64,000 nt of DNA from Colius striatus (Eukaryota; Chordata; Aves; Coliiformes; Coliidae). The position numbers and the translations under genes are program-made. Shown piece by piece: positions 1 to 9,925 of this stretch (the stretch's first letter is position 1; each line of letters starts with the position of its first letter). The DNA is taken from positions 12,249,001-12,313,000 of the forward strand of contig NC_084765.1 of NCBI RefSeq assembly GCF_028858725.1, given 5' to 3'. The notes under the pieces are model-generated. The model was not told the DNA's origin. It did not search any database and saw only the letters and a program-made list of their open reading frames with translations.

Positions 1-3000
1 TTGTTCTCAGATAATGCTGTACCATAGCAAGAAATCCTGTTTCAAAGGAGTGATATATACTATGCAGTGTGGTTTTTGTTCTGTGTTCTGCTTTCTTCTG
101 TACAAAGTGGACGTGGACGTTTTGTTTTCTTGCCATGGCTTGTCCTGCTCATTTATTTTTCTTTCAAAAGCACTTGAGTGAGTGGAGGCTGGGAGACCTG
201 AATACTGTGAGCTGTTTTTCTCAGATGGAATGACCAGTATTATCCAGCCCTGTATTGTAAAAAGTAGGCAGGCAGAAACTTGGATTTTTTTAGGACTTTT
301 TTTAATGGGGCTTGAAGACCTCTAAACCAACCAAGGAGACCTCCTTCCAATCCAGCATGCCAGCTGGAATTGCTGCTGCCTCAAGGACAGAAACCCTCTT
401 GCAGAAATGCAAAATTCTCAAGAATTACAAGTAGAGATACTTTTATTAAGGCCTAACATGTATTAGCAAGGACTAGAAGGAAGGTAAAGAAAGCAAGAGG
501 AAGAAGGAATTACCTGGCTAGGTCCTCAACACCATAACCCAACCTAAACTGAGATGGACAAAGGTAATTGTTATTGCACACATGTGAATGGGTAGTACAT
601 AGTACTTACGGATGTAATGATTCACAGCTCTGAGAAAATCTAGCATCCCATCCTATCACTAAGGGGACCTCAATATCTCCAGTCTGTAAATGTAGACCTT
701 TATAGTCCAGTACCTCTCAGCAGAGATGAACAGCTTTGCTGGGAATTTGATGATTCAGAAATAAAGACTTGATTGATGCTTGTGTAGGGCTTTCTTCATT
801 AAAAGCATGCATATTGCCTTTTTCCCCAGGCTTTTTGCAGAGTCTTCAGTGGTGGGGCAGTGATAGACTAGGTATGAAAGGTTTCCCTACTTATTCTCAC
901 AGATCTCTCACTCATATTCTTTTCACTCCTGCTTGTAAAATTTGGTATTTTGAAAGCACTTTAGATTAAAAAAATCCTTGTAAATATTTTTGTGGCTGGG
1001 AGTATTGTACAATACTGTCTTGTGAAAAAAAAAAACAACCTTGATTTCTGGTAATTAGGTAAGAGGTAGAAATAATGCAGCTCAATTACCTGTTTTTAAA
1101 GTTGTGTTTACCAGGCTGTTGATTGGAAAAACTTAACCTTTGTATCATAAACCGAGCAAATGGTGTGGGGGAAAGAGACACGACACAGAGTGTGAAAGAC
1201 AGGCACTCTGTAGAGTGCCATTTTTAGGCTATAGCAGCATTTTAATAGTGATTATTTTAAGGTCATGAAGTGAAAAAGACTAGTTGACATGTCTGAGGTA
1301 CCATGTTAGATTTTCAGTGCAGTCACGATAGCTCTTTGGGAAATGTTCTGATCTCAGTGTAAGAATAAGAAACCTTTACCTGTTAGTGAGCACTTTGGGA
1401 CTCTACAAAATGTAAACATTGCTGCTATGAAAAGTAATAGCTGTGTTGGAGCTACAAACACAGAGAGCAAAACTAATGACCTTTTGTTACACCGTAAACC
1501 TTTGCATCTGTTGTCCTCGTAGTATTCATAAGTGCATTTTACCCTGGTAAATCTCCCATACACAGGCAGCCAAATGTCTTATATGTTGCTAGCATCCTAC
1601 AGTAAGTCTTCCTAGAGGCCTTAAATGAAGTAGAAATAGTGCATGAGCTTTGGTTTCTCCTTCTCTGCAGGGAAATTTGTCTCTTAAGCCAGGTATCTGG
1701 AGGAGGAGTGCTCCAAAATAGAGAGACCTTGTGTTGCAATAGGACGGTGGTGCTTTCTAATGAGGCTCTCTAGCATATTAGGAATTTTTCTTTATGAAAT
1801 GGCACAATGATGCAGCTGCATGGATTGATCCTATTATCTGAGCTGGCATATCTCCCCTTGTGCCTCTGTCTTTATCCAGGTGATATATATTCAAATTGCA
1901 TACAGTTGTCTAGAAAAGGAGGGTTAGTTTGGCAGTTCTATTACAACTTCTGTCAAAGGCAGCTAGCTAATGAAACCTCTTCCTCTTAATTCACACCTCA
2001 GATTCTATATCTGCATAATTCAGGCTTTTGAGGAGGTACCATCTCACACCTTCTCTTGTTCTGTGGAACCAACTGCCACAGCAACTTGAGGGGACTTGGT
2101 GCAACCTCTGTGAAGCACTGGCGTCAATTCAGCTTTTCAAGGTGTGGGGCAGAGTGCCCCTCGGGAAGTGCAGAGAAAAGCTGTTTGGCCTCCTGATCTC
2201 TGTCAGACAGGGATGACTGGGAATGACCCAGAGCCTGCTCCTGACCTCCATCACACAAACCAGCACTGTGATGCTAATCTCTTTGGCTTTAAACCAGCAT
2301 GACTCTGCTGCCTTTAGTGGAGTAACTACCATGTCACCACCATCCCAGTAAATGTGGAGCAGCACAAAATACCTCTTGAAGTGCTGCTGTTGTTGCAACA
2401 GCAAGAGGCAAAACTGAAGATGGACACTGCAAGTTTCTGAGGACTCACGTAACTGAAACAAGGTTTAGGTAGGTACTAATCACTTAAATCCAACCCCATT
2501 AATCTATTTGCAGCTCCCTTTTCCTATCTCACCCCTAAGATTCACTGAGCAGCTATCTAATCTTGGAGATTATCTGTCTATCTGATGCTGTGGAGATCAC
2601 CAGAGATCATCTGCCTGACCTCTGATACAGCCTACAGTTCAGTATTCTGCTCATGCCGAGGGCCACTCTCCCTGAGCAGGGACAGTAGATCCTGCCTAAA
2701 ACACAGCGAGGTTCCAGAGAGACACAGAGAAGTGCATCAGTCCCCTGAGAGGCTTGAACTGGCACTTACACCCAGATCAAACACCTGCTCAACAACAACT
2801 TGAAACTCGAGATGAAACAAGCACAAGTCAGAACCATTTTCACCCTGAAGTAGAGTTTGTGTCTGTCTTATTCTGATCTACTGAGTTAGTTGGTAGAGCT
2901 CAGATCACTAGCCCCCTGATACTTGTGTTTTGTCTGTAAGATTTTTAGGAGGCTGAATTTTTTTTCCAGAGAAAATAACATTTGATAACTACATGATCTT

Positions 3001-3758
3001 ATCTGCTGGAAATACTTTTGTTACAAGAGAATAATTGTATTACCTAAGTGGTAGTAATTACTGCAATCAGCAGTGCAGAAGCAGTCACAATTATAGTTTG
3101 GTTTTAATCTGATAAAAATCTCAGTCCTCCCTCACTCTGATTCTAAAGGGCAAATTAAAGTTAAATGTAACACCTTCTTTTAATTTAAAATCTTCCTTCC
3201 AGCTTCTCCCCACCTCCCTTCCAGGCAGCATTGTGGACTCTATAATGACATGATGATCTGTCCAACTGACATTTCAAAATAAGACCTTGCCAATTTAATG
3301 CTTTTAATGGTCGTAATTAGGGATTATGAGACTCTTGAGACTAATATCTGTGTGAGACATTTTGATCAGGCCCACAAGTTGTTTTAAATGTAGCTTAGGT
3401 TCTGAATTACATTTTCTTACAATGCTTGAAACAAGGCATGATCCTCTAATTCTCACATAACACTTTCAAAGGCCAGCATTTCTGTAGTGTCTTTTGTGCT
3501 ATAACTGTTGCTTGTGTGTCACTTTGGTCTTGCTCTCACATGGGCTGTAGCTGCCCTCCTGTACCTGTTTTAGTTTGCAGGCATAACCTGCAAACTAGGT
3601 GAATAACCTTTTATCCTGAGCTGACATTCAGATCACATGCAGATGTTGAACAGTGATCATACTGCAGCCAGGTTTTCTGTGCAGTTGGGACAGACCAAAC
3701 AGTTGGGTTCAAACTCTTCATAATGGACTGAATTCTGGTGTCTAATATTTTCTAGCAG
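1..3758 (+). other. RIC3: RIC3 intron upstream of penultimate exon
   Basis: This stretch should be the 3' part of the RIC3 intron that precedes the first visible exon. I looked for the preceding RIC3 exon (membrane-proximal and coiled-coil part) on the + strand and did not find it, so it should lie to the left of the window. The DNA is AT-rich with many poly-A and poly-T runs. No long open frame, tRNA or CR1 piece is recognisable. The one structured element seen is a perfect inverted repeat at 3571-3597. Confidence 0.75.
3571..3597. repeat. 11-bp perfect inverted repeat, 5-nt loop
   Basis: The arms TAGTTTGCAGG (3571-3581) and CCTGCAAACTA (3587-3597) are exact reverse complements around the loop CATAA. 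It lies about 160 bp upstream of the RIC3 exon acceptor at 3758, on the transcribed strand, so a hairpin could form in the pre-mRNA. It resembles no transposon terminus I recognise. Confidence 0.9.
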
Positions 3759-3904
3759 GACTCAAAATGTCACAACGGACCAGGAAAAAAGGTTACTTCA
3801 GCAGCTCCGAGAAATCACTAGAGTTATGAAAGAAGGAAAATTCATAGATGGCATCTCTCCAGAGAAGGAAGCTGAAGAAGCTCCTTACATGGAGGACTGG
3901 GAAG
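3759..3904 (+). CDS. RIC3: RIC3 penultimate coding exon
   Basis: This 146-nt exon lies between acceptor tctagcag (ending 3758) and donor G|gtaagc (3905). It reads TQNVTTDQEKRLLQQL, then REITRVMKEGKFIDG, then ISPEKEAEEAPYMEDWE. The acceptor is a tandem NAGNAG (TAG then CAG). Use of the first AG would start the exon at 3756 and add one codon. The heptad-like spacing of Leu, Ile and Val in the first half fits the end of the RIC3 coiled coil. Confidence 0.95.
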
Positions 3905-5509
3905 GTAAGCAAGAGCCTTTCTTACCGTTACCCTGATGAGAAAAATGTAATCAGGGTTACTTATAGTCCCAGATCCTTTCAGAATTTTTTGTTAACTTCA
4001 ATCCTCCGTATTCAGAAGTCAAAACTTTGCAAGAAGTGGTTTGTTTTCCCAATTGCAATATAAAGAAAATAGATGTTGAGGCATCCAGCATTTCTTGTAG
4101 TGTAAACGCTACACTACCTGCTGCCAAAAGTAGCATATGAATGAATATTCACGGATGCTCCATCTGCTCCTGGGTCTTGGCTGCTGTAGGCTTATATCTT
4201 TACTTTTCTCTGCTGGGCCAGATTTCATACAAAAATCATAATACCCTTGGAAATCAACACATTTTGGATAACTCACAGTTTTTAATTTTGATTAGTCATT
4301 CTTTATTTGCTCTGCTGTTGTAAAAGTCAGCACCAGGAAGTCTTGTCTTTTAAAAAGTCTTTATTTTAATGTATTTGCCATTCCTTGGTGTTTACTTGTT
4401 ACATAAATGTATTTTCAAGGTGTCCCAGCTGAGCTGCTCAATACCACAATTTTAAATGCAGACTTAATTCCTGCTCTTTAAGAAGCTTACAAAAGTGATG
4501 TGAAACATAAAGCATAAACAGTGGCCTCGAGCTCTCTTTTCTTCACTCAAGTTCATGATGCATTTTTCTGAAGTGAAATGCACCAGGCCATTGACATACC
4601 TGTTTTTTCAACTTTATAAATGATGCTGTTTATAGCAAAAGTCTTCAAAACCCAAATCAGTCAATCTGTAGGCAGAAACAAACAAAAAATGGATGTATTT
4701 AAAGATTTGAGGCATGCAGTTTTCACCTGTTAGCTCCCATAGCTTTCATCAAAGCTCAGATATTCACTCCCAAAGTCAGGGTTTATATCCTGGCTCCCTA
4801 AAAGTAAGTGCTTGCTCATCATCTCCCAAGAAGTCATGCTTTGTGCACTCTTGCCATGGGTTTAATAGTGGGACACATAGATGGCATTAAGTAGATGACA
4901 CTTAGACTGGCAATGCTAAAAACAAACAGTTCTAACAAACTTGTGCATCCATCAGTGAAGTCAGTACTACTTTTAAATGCTGGTAACACTTCAGTCTGCC
5001 TATCACTTTATTCCTAAGGTTATCCAGAAGAGACCTACCCTGTCTATGATGATTCCGATTGCTTCAAGCGCAAACAGGACACAATCCTTGTCGATTACCC
5101 TGACCTGAGCCAGCCCTCTGCAGAAGAACTGGCAGAAAGGATGGGGGACGTGGAAGATGAGGAGCATCTGTGCGATGAGGCCCTGTTACCTGATCTCACC
5201 ATGGGAAGGGGTGGTCATGATTTAATGCAGAAAAAGGACGAAGCAGCTGGCATCAGTGTAGAGGAGAGTGACCTTCATCACAGCCAAAGCACTGAGGAAT
5301 GCTGCTGTTGTTACGACAATGATGATCCTGCTGTCATAGCAGAGAATGCTGGATTCCACTCTGAGAGCTGCAGTGAAGCAGAGGAGTTAACCCAAGAAGA
5401 CCTGTCTGTGGAGTCTGAAAATGAAAATGCAGCACTGAAAAAGCAAAAAGCCAGTGAATCAGATGAGACAGGCATACTGAGGAAGCGCAACACGAAGGGA
5501 CTTGAGTAA
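3759..5509 (+). CDS. RIC3: RIC3 chaperone, last two coding exons (5' part off window)
   Basis: RIC3 is an ER membrane protein that helps nicotinic acetylcholine receptors (notably alpha-7) and 5-HT3 receptors fold, assemble and reach the surface. The visible part is the cytoplasmic C-terminal region, about 211 codons after splicing. It holds the end of the coiled-coil region (DQEKRLLQQLREITRVMKEG), the conserved block EAEEAPYMEDWEGYPEETYP, then DTILVDYPDL, a Cys cluster in ECCCCYDNDDPAVIAENAGF, an acidic tail, and the terminus LRKRNTKGLE. These blocks match what I remember of mammalian RIC3, including the final LRKRNxxGLE. The frame is continuous across the splice: exon one ends with one base (G) and exon two opens with GT, giving Gly. 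The signal or transmembrane segments and the start codon lie off the left edge. The gene is convergent with TUB. Confidence 0.95.
3905..5018 (+). other. RIC3: last RIC3 intron
   Basis: This 1.1-kb GT-AG intron has donor gtaagc and acceptor ttcctaag. It is AT-rich. I see no repeat family, RNA gene or convincing open frame in it; the short ORFs at 3848-4323 cross the exon boundary or are in the wrong frame. Confidence 0.9.
5019..5509 (+). CDS. RIC3: RIC3 terminal coding exon
   Basis: The exon opens with GT TAT CCA, completing a split Gly codon, and runs to TAA at 5507-5509. It encodes the acidic C-terminal tail: GYPEETYPVYDDSDCFKRKQ, DTILVDYPDLSQPSAEELAE, a four-Cys run (ECCCCYD), DPAVIAENAGF, and KRNTKGLE at the end. 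Many Glu and Asp residues and few hydrophobic ones suggest a disordered cytoplasmic tail. The middle of the exon is less like the mammalian protein than its two ends, which is usual for this tail. Confidence 0.95.
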
Positions 5510-6280
5510 TAGGGACAATACTGGATGGTTTTTAGATGCTGAAGGTAGAGGTCATGAACTGTGTGGTTTTTGTTCTCGGTGAAGACTTCTCTGTGTTCAT
5601 CTCCCTACACCAACTTCATTCTTATGGTAACAATCAGACATATCATCTGCCCAGCCTGGAAGCTAATGCCTTCTTTCACAGTCTTATCATGGCTTACTCC
5701 TGCCTTGCCAACAGTGCTTTGCTTTTTGGAGACTGATATCTTGGAGCAGATTATTCAGTTCAGATATTTGAGATTCTTTCTGATGCTGAAGAAAGAGCAA
5801 TTGGTTTTGCCCTTTGTCATCTCAGAATTTACTGAACGTCTCTTTTGACCTCCTGGGAAACATCTGCTTGTGTGCCACCAGTTACCACATCCATATCTGT
5901 TTATGAGATTACCAAGAAGCTGGAGGAGAAAGCATGTCTTCTCTCTTTTGCTGATGTCAGCTGATCAGCAGAACAGACCACAGTCACATTCATGGCTGTT
6001 TCTGAACTGTGTCATTGCTGCTGTAAGCCCAACAAACTTGTCACTACAATCCTCAAAATTTTTATGCTACCCCAAGCCAGAGTCATTTCCCAGCCAATTC
6101 TGTGCTGCAGGACCAGTAGCCTCATAGATGTTGTGTGCCAGGAAGAGCATGGGACAGACTGAAGCGATAAGAGCTGTTCTTTGTCATAGCCATGGTGAAA
6201 TGTCTTGTGAAACTGTAACCTGAGTGCAGGACTTGGACCATTGTTTGTGTTAGAGAAGAGCACTAAGAAAATCTCAAGGG

Positions 6281-6286
6281 ATTAAA
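6281..6286 (+). promoter_or_regulatory. candidate RIC3 poly(A) signal ATTAAA
   Basis: This is the common variant hexamer about 770 nt after the RIC3 stop. GT-rich sequence (ccaggtgtgccc) follows about 25 nt downstream, as expected for a CstF site. The downstream CR1 would then lie outside the mRNA. Confidence 0.4.
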
Positions 6287-6604
6287 AAAATAAGAAATCA
6301 GTGAGGAGGTTCCAGGTGTGCCCAGCCCAGCCACCACACCTGGCAGAAGCTGGGATGCTCAGCCTCTCTTTGGGCTGTCCTAGCTCTTGCTATCAACAAG
6401 CTGTGTTGATTGCCAGGGGTGGTGTGAGCCCTTCTTACCCATCCCCTCCCCTTATTTAAAAAGAAACGACCAAGAAACCAAAACAATAGTAAAATGCTTT
6501 CATCTTCTTGTTTGGTACTTTAGCGACTGCATCTAGACTTCTCTGTCTTCCCCTGGTGACAGAGACATCAGAGACACTGATGCATGGTCCAGCCCAGGGC
6601 CTTT

Positions 6605-6838
6605 GAGGTGGTGAGGGGCTGGGGCACACAGCACACAAGGTCAGGCTGAGGGAACTGTAGAGGGATAAGACAGTGGCACAAGTTGCCCAAAGAGATTGTG
6701 GCTGCCTCATCCCTGGCAGTGTTCAAGGCCAGATTGGACAGGGCTTGGAGCAGCCTGCTGTAGTGGAAGGTGTCCCTGCCCACAGCAGGGGGTTTGGAAC
6801 TTAGTGATCCCTTCCAGCCCAAACTAATCTATGAATCA
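6605..6838 (+). mobile_element. CR1 LINE 3' fragment
   Basis: This is a truncated CR1 in sense orientation. Recognisable blocks are gtggcacaagttgcccaaag, catccctggcagtgttcaag, gtgtccctgcccacagcagg and the terminal cccttccagcccaaactaat followed by ctatgaatc. It is moderately diverged from the CR1 3' end known in birds. A short stretch near 6625-6645 looks rearranged. It lies in or just beyond the RIC3 3' UTR. Confidence 0.9.
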
Positions 6839-7117
6839 CTGACTAGCCCTGGGACTTGGGAAATAATAGAAGTGTATTGAACAGCTGATTTGAATCATGC
6901 AGATGATCTATTCAACAACATGTATGTGTGACCACTATGGAGCAGCTGTATTCTTGGGTCATCAGGTTGGATCTTGAGTGTGTTTGAAAAAAAAAAGAGC
7001 ATCTTATCCTAGACACTTAGACCAGGTTTGTTGTTCAACTGGTGTCTGTTTACAGTGCTTGTGTTATTTACAAAGAATTCCTACGTCAAAAATTAATTCA
7101 TAGTAAAGGAAGAGAAA

Positions 7118-7123
7118 AATAAA
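7118..7123 (+). promoter_or_regulatory. candidate RIC3 poly(A) signal AATAAA
   Basis: This canonical hexamer lies about 1.6 kb past the RIC3 stop. It is followed within 25 nt by the T-rich stretch tactttgttttattagg and then gtggttttattttttt. It is the strongest canonical signal downstream of RIC3 in this region. Confidence 0.45.
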
Positions 7124-7145
7124 GACACCATTGAATATTTACTTT

Positions 7146-9167
7146 GTTTTATTAGGAGTGGTTTTATTTTTTTAATTTTGAAAGCCAGCATTTGCTTTTA
7201 TTTCAACACATTCTGGACTCCCTCAACACAGTTGTCCTCTTTTAACCATGTCAGTAATTGTACCACTCTCTATCAGCAGGGCTAGTGTTTTCTTCACTAG
7301 GAGCCCCCACTGTGCCTCACAGCCTGGGAGCTGCTACACTGCCTGTCTGCCTATCACGTTATTTGGAGAGTATGTCAATACCAAAAAGACAGCTGTTGAA
7401 GGACTGCCTTCATTCCACTGAAGGGAACATCATCTGCCCACCCCTCTGTCCCCGTAGCAATGCTCTTATTGTTTAAACACTCCTAAAAGTCACATGAGTA
7501 AAAGAGACTATGTGCAAAGGATGACATCATGAATAGTTCTGGTTCTTCTGTAGAGAGAGACAAATGCTGGCAAGCTTACATACAGCCTGTACCTGTTGTG
7601 AATGGGCTGTGATACCCATATGCTACAGCTGCTCCAGCCCACTGCCCTGAGAAACAAGGATGCCAGCTCAGGTCTGCTGCAGCAGACAGAAATGTGGACA
7701 CGTGGAATTTTACCTGTTTATACAAATTTGTGCTTCTGATGTACACATAAAGTGCATCATAAGCAGTACCTCAGTGCTGCTTATAAAGGTATGTGAAATA
7801 TAAAAAGGGTAACTGTTTTCATCTGCATTTGCACAAATTTGTGCATTTCATTTTGTGCTAACCATTGGAAAAGGGGGTTTATTCAAGTACACCACAGAGA
7901 TTTTTAAACAGCTATTTCCTTATGTTAGGGAGCTGCAATGTAGTAAATGATTGTGAATAACAAAGTCCACACTCCAAAATGCAATAGTCTATAAAGACTA
8001 CTGCAGACTACATCTGAATAATCTTGCTGCTAAGGACAGCTCCAGTCATGACAAACGGCAGCGAGTTGCTGTTTGTGCTTGTTGTGCACTGACACCCACA
8101 CCATGGGCTATGGGGAAACCTCTTGATGCTCCGCGTTCCTGTTCCAAGTGAGCAGCTTGGCCAGGCCTCGGCCCAGCGCTGAAGATGAAGGCACACACAG
8201 CTGTTACTGCTTGGTAAAGGCAGCCTGCTGTATTACTGAGGATTCTCACCACAGCAGCGGGAGCTGTTTGTAAAGCCTCACCTTGTGGTGTGGAGCAAGG
8301 ACTGCCCACCTCAGTTGTCCCCTGAGGGTGGCCTAAGCAGCAGCTATCAGCTACTGGCGGTCAGCGTGGCCTGGGCAGCTGTTCCACTGGCAATGTTGGG
8401 AGTCATATTCTCTTTGTACAGGTGAAAAAAATAATTCATTTGTGTGTAACATACTAAGCTCCCCAATTAATAACTGAAGTTTAATTCCCAAGTACAGTCT
8501 GTTTTTTGACCTTGCTGTCTTCCATTATCCCACAGTCCTTACTGAAGGGTCATTTTTGGCAAACAAGTAAGAGTCTAGAATCTCTTTTCGGGTCTCTTAG
8601 CATAGACAACTACAGAACTTAGCTGTGCACTGTGAGTTAGGCTGGTGGAACAACCAGCTTCCCACAGGCACACCAAGCACACATTGCCCTAGAGTGTGAG
8701 ATGAGAAAAACATTCTATTGTGATAGCAGTGAAAAGCATGAAATGAAACAAAACACGAGTTTTCCTTTACTTACATAGAGACCTGTTGTCAGGGCTTCAT
8801 TGGCTAAAGGCTTTGGATTCCTTTGCAGTACTAACAGGAGAAAATGGTGCTAGTGCAGACTGACTGTGTGATGTCAAGGTGCAGGCTGAATTAGTGATGT
8901 CAGAGTCACAACAGTGCAGTCTCAGGTTTCATCACCTTGGCAGCCGCCTCCAAGTACCAGTTAAGGGCTCTCTGCATGTAGCCAGCCATACCTCATACAG
9001 CAGCTTACCATCAGCCTTCAAACCCATATTCTTTCTGTTCATATGACCCTTTCTTTCCTCGCTTTACTTCAGCTTTCCCCCTTCTGAAACAGAAATGTCC
9101 ATTTAGAGAAGCATTTTGGAAAAGGATCATCTCACAGGAGTGTCCAGCATTCTTCATTATTGTCATA
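7146..9167. other. intergenic region, nothing recognised
   Basis: This lies between the probable RIC3 3' end and the solo LTR. Composition is mixed, with a modestly GC-richer part around 8100-8400. I see no exon, RNA gene or repeat family that I can name, and the short ORFs in both strands overlap one another without protein character. Confidence 0.6.
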
Positions 9168-9649
9168 TGTGGTAGTTTGAGCCTGGCTGGATGCCAGGTG
9201 CCCACCACACCGCTTTATCCCCCACCTCCTCAGCAAGCCAGGGAAGGGGGAAGCAAAGCAAAAGCAGATAAAGCTGTTACTCTCTACTTGCCATCAGCAG
9301 TGATGTCCAGCCACCTCCTGAGAAGCAGGGCTTCGGGACGCGTAGCGGTTGCTTTGGGAAGGCCAGAAATGAATCTCGCCTCCCCTTCCTGCTCCTCTCC
9401 CCCAGTTTATATTACTGACCTGACCTCATACGGTATGGAATATCTCCTTGGTCAGCTTGGGTCAGCTGTCCTGGCCATAGTCCCTCCCAAGATCATTCCC
9501 ACCCACAGCTATTGGTGAAGGTGGGGGAAGGAATGCTGGAGGGACAGCCCTGATGCTGTGTGAGCAGTAGGCATAATATTGATATCAACAGTAAGCACAG
9601 CACTGCAAGAGCTGCTGTGGAAAATCACTACCATCCCAGACCCACTACA
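9168..9649 (+). mobile_element. solo LTR of an avian endogenous retrovirus
   Basis: The element begins TGTGGTAG and ends CACTACA, that is TG...CA. Its first 40 bp (gcctggctggatgccaggtg then cccaccac) and an internal block (ggtatggaatatctccttgg, then tcagcttgggtcagctgtcc) match a common class of avian endogenous retroviral LTRs as I remember it. A TATA-like tttatatt lies just before the second block. The pentamer TCATA stands immediately before and immediately after, consistent with a 5-bp target duplication. No gag, pol or env sequence is present, so this is a solo LTR left by recombination. It has no capacity to encode protein. The exact family (ERVL-like or ERVK-like) is uncertain. Confidence 0.8.
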
Positions 9650-9925
9650 TCATAGAATCATAGAATGGTAGGGGTTGGAAGGGATCTTTAGAGATCATCT
9701 AGTCTAACCCCCCCTGCAGAAGCAGGTTCACCTGATCAGGTGACATAGGAACATGTCCAGGCAGGTCTTGAAGACCTCCAGGGAAGGAGATTCCACAACC
9801 CCTCTGGGCAGCCTGTGCCAGGGCTCCCTCGCCCTCACAGTAAAATAGTTTTTTCTTAGGTTTAAATGGAACATTTTGAGTTCCAGCTTCATCCCATTAC
9901 CCCTTGTCCTGTTGCTAGATACAAT
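9650..9925 (-). mobile_element. CR1 LINE 3' fragment, antisense
   Basis: It reads tcatagaatcatagaatggt, then aggggttggaagggatcttt, agagatcatctagtctaacc, then cctccagggaaggagattcc and cattaccccttgtcctgttg. This is the reverse complement of a CR1 3' end with its tail of ATTCTATG-type repeats. It starts exactly where the solo LTR ends. A perfect 14-bp palindrome, cacctgatcaggtg, lies at 9729-9742. Confidence 0.93.

Larger units (their letters stand above)
5510..7145 (+). other. RIC3: RIC3 3' UTR and downstream flank
   Basis: After the stop codon there is no further coding sequence; the ORFs at 5536-6127 are not protein-like and change frame repeatedly. Two poly(A) signals are possible: ATTAAA at 6281-6286, followed by GT-rich sequence, and AATAAA at 7118-7123, followed by T-rich sequence. 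If the second is used, the 3' UTR contains the CR1 fragment at 6605-6838. The end cannot be fixed by reading alone. Confidence 0.6.

Noticed and set aside
9729..9742. Perfect 14-bp palindrome cacctgatcaggtg
   Set aside because: It is part of a CR1 copy, and the related copy at 14425 lacks the symmetry, so it is likely a chance variant.
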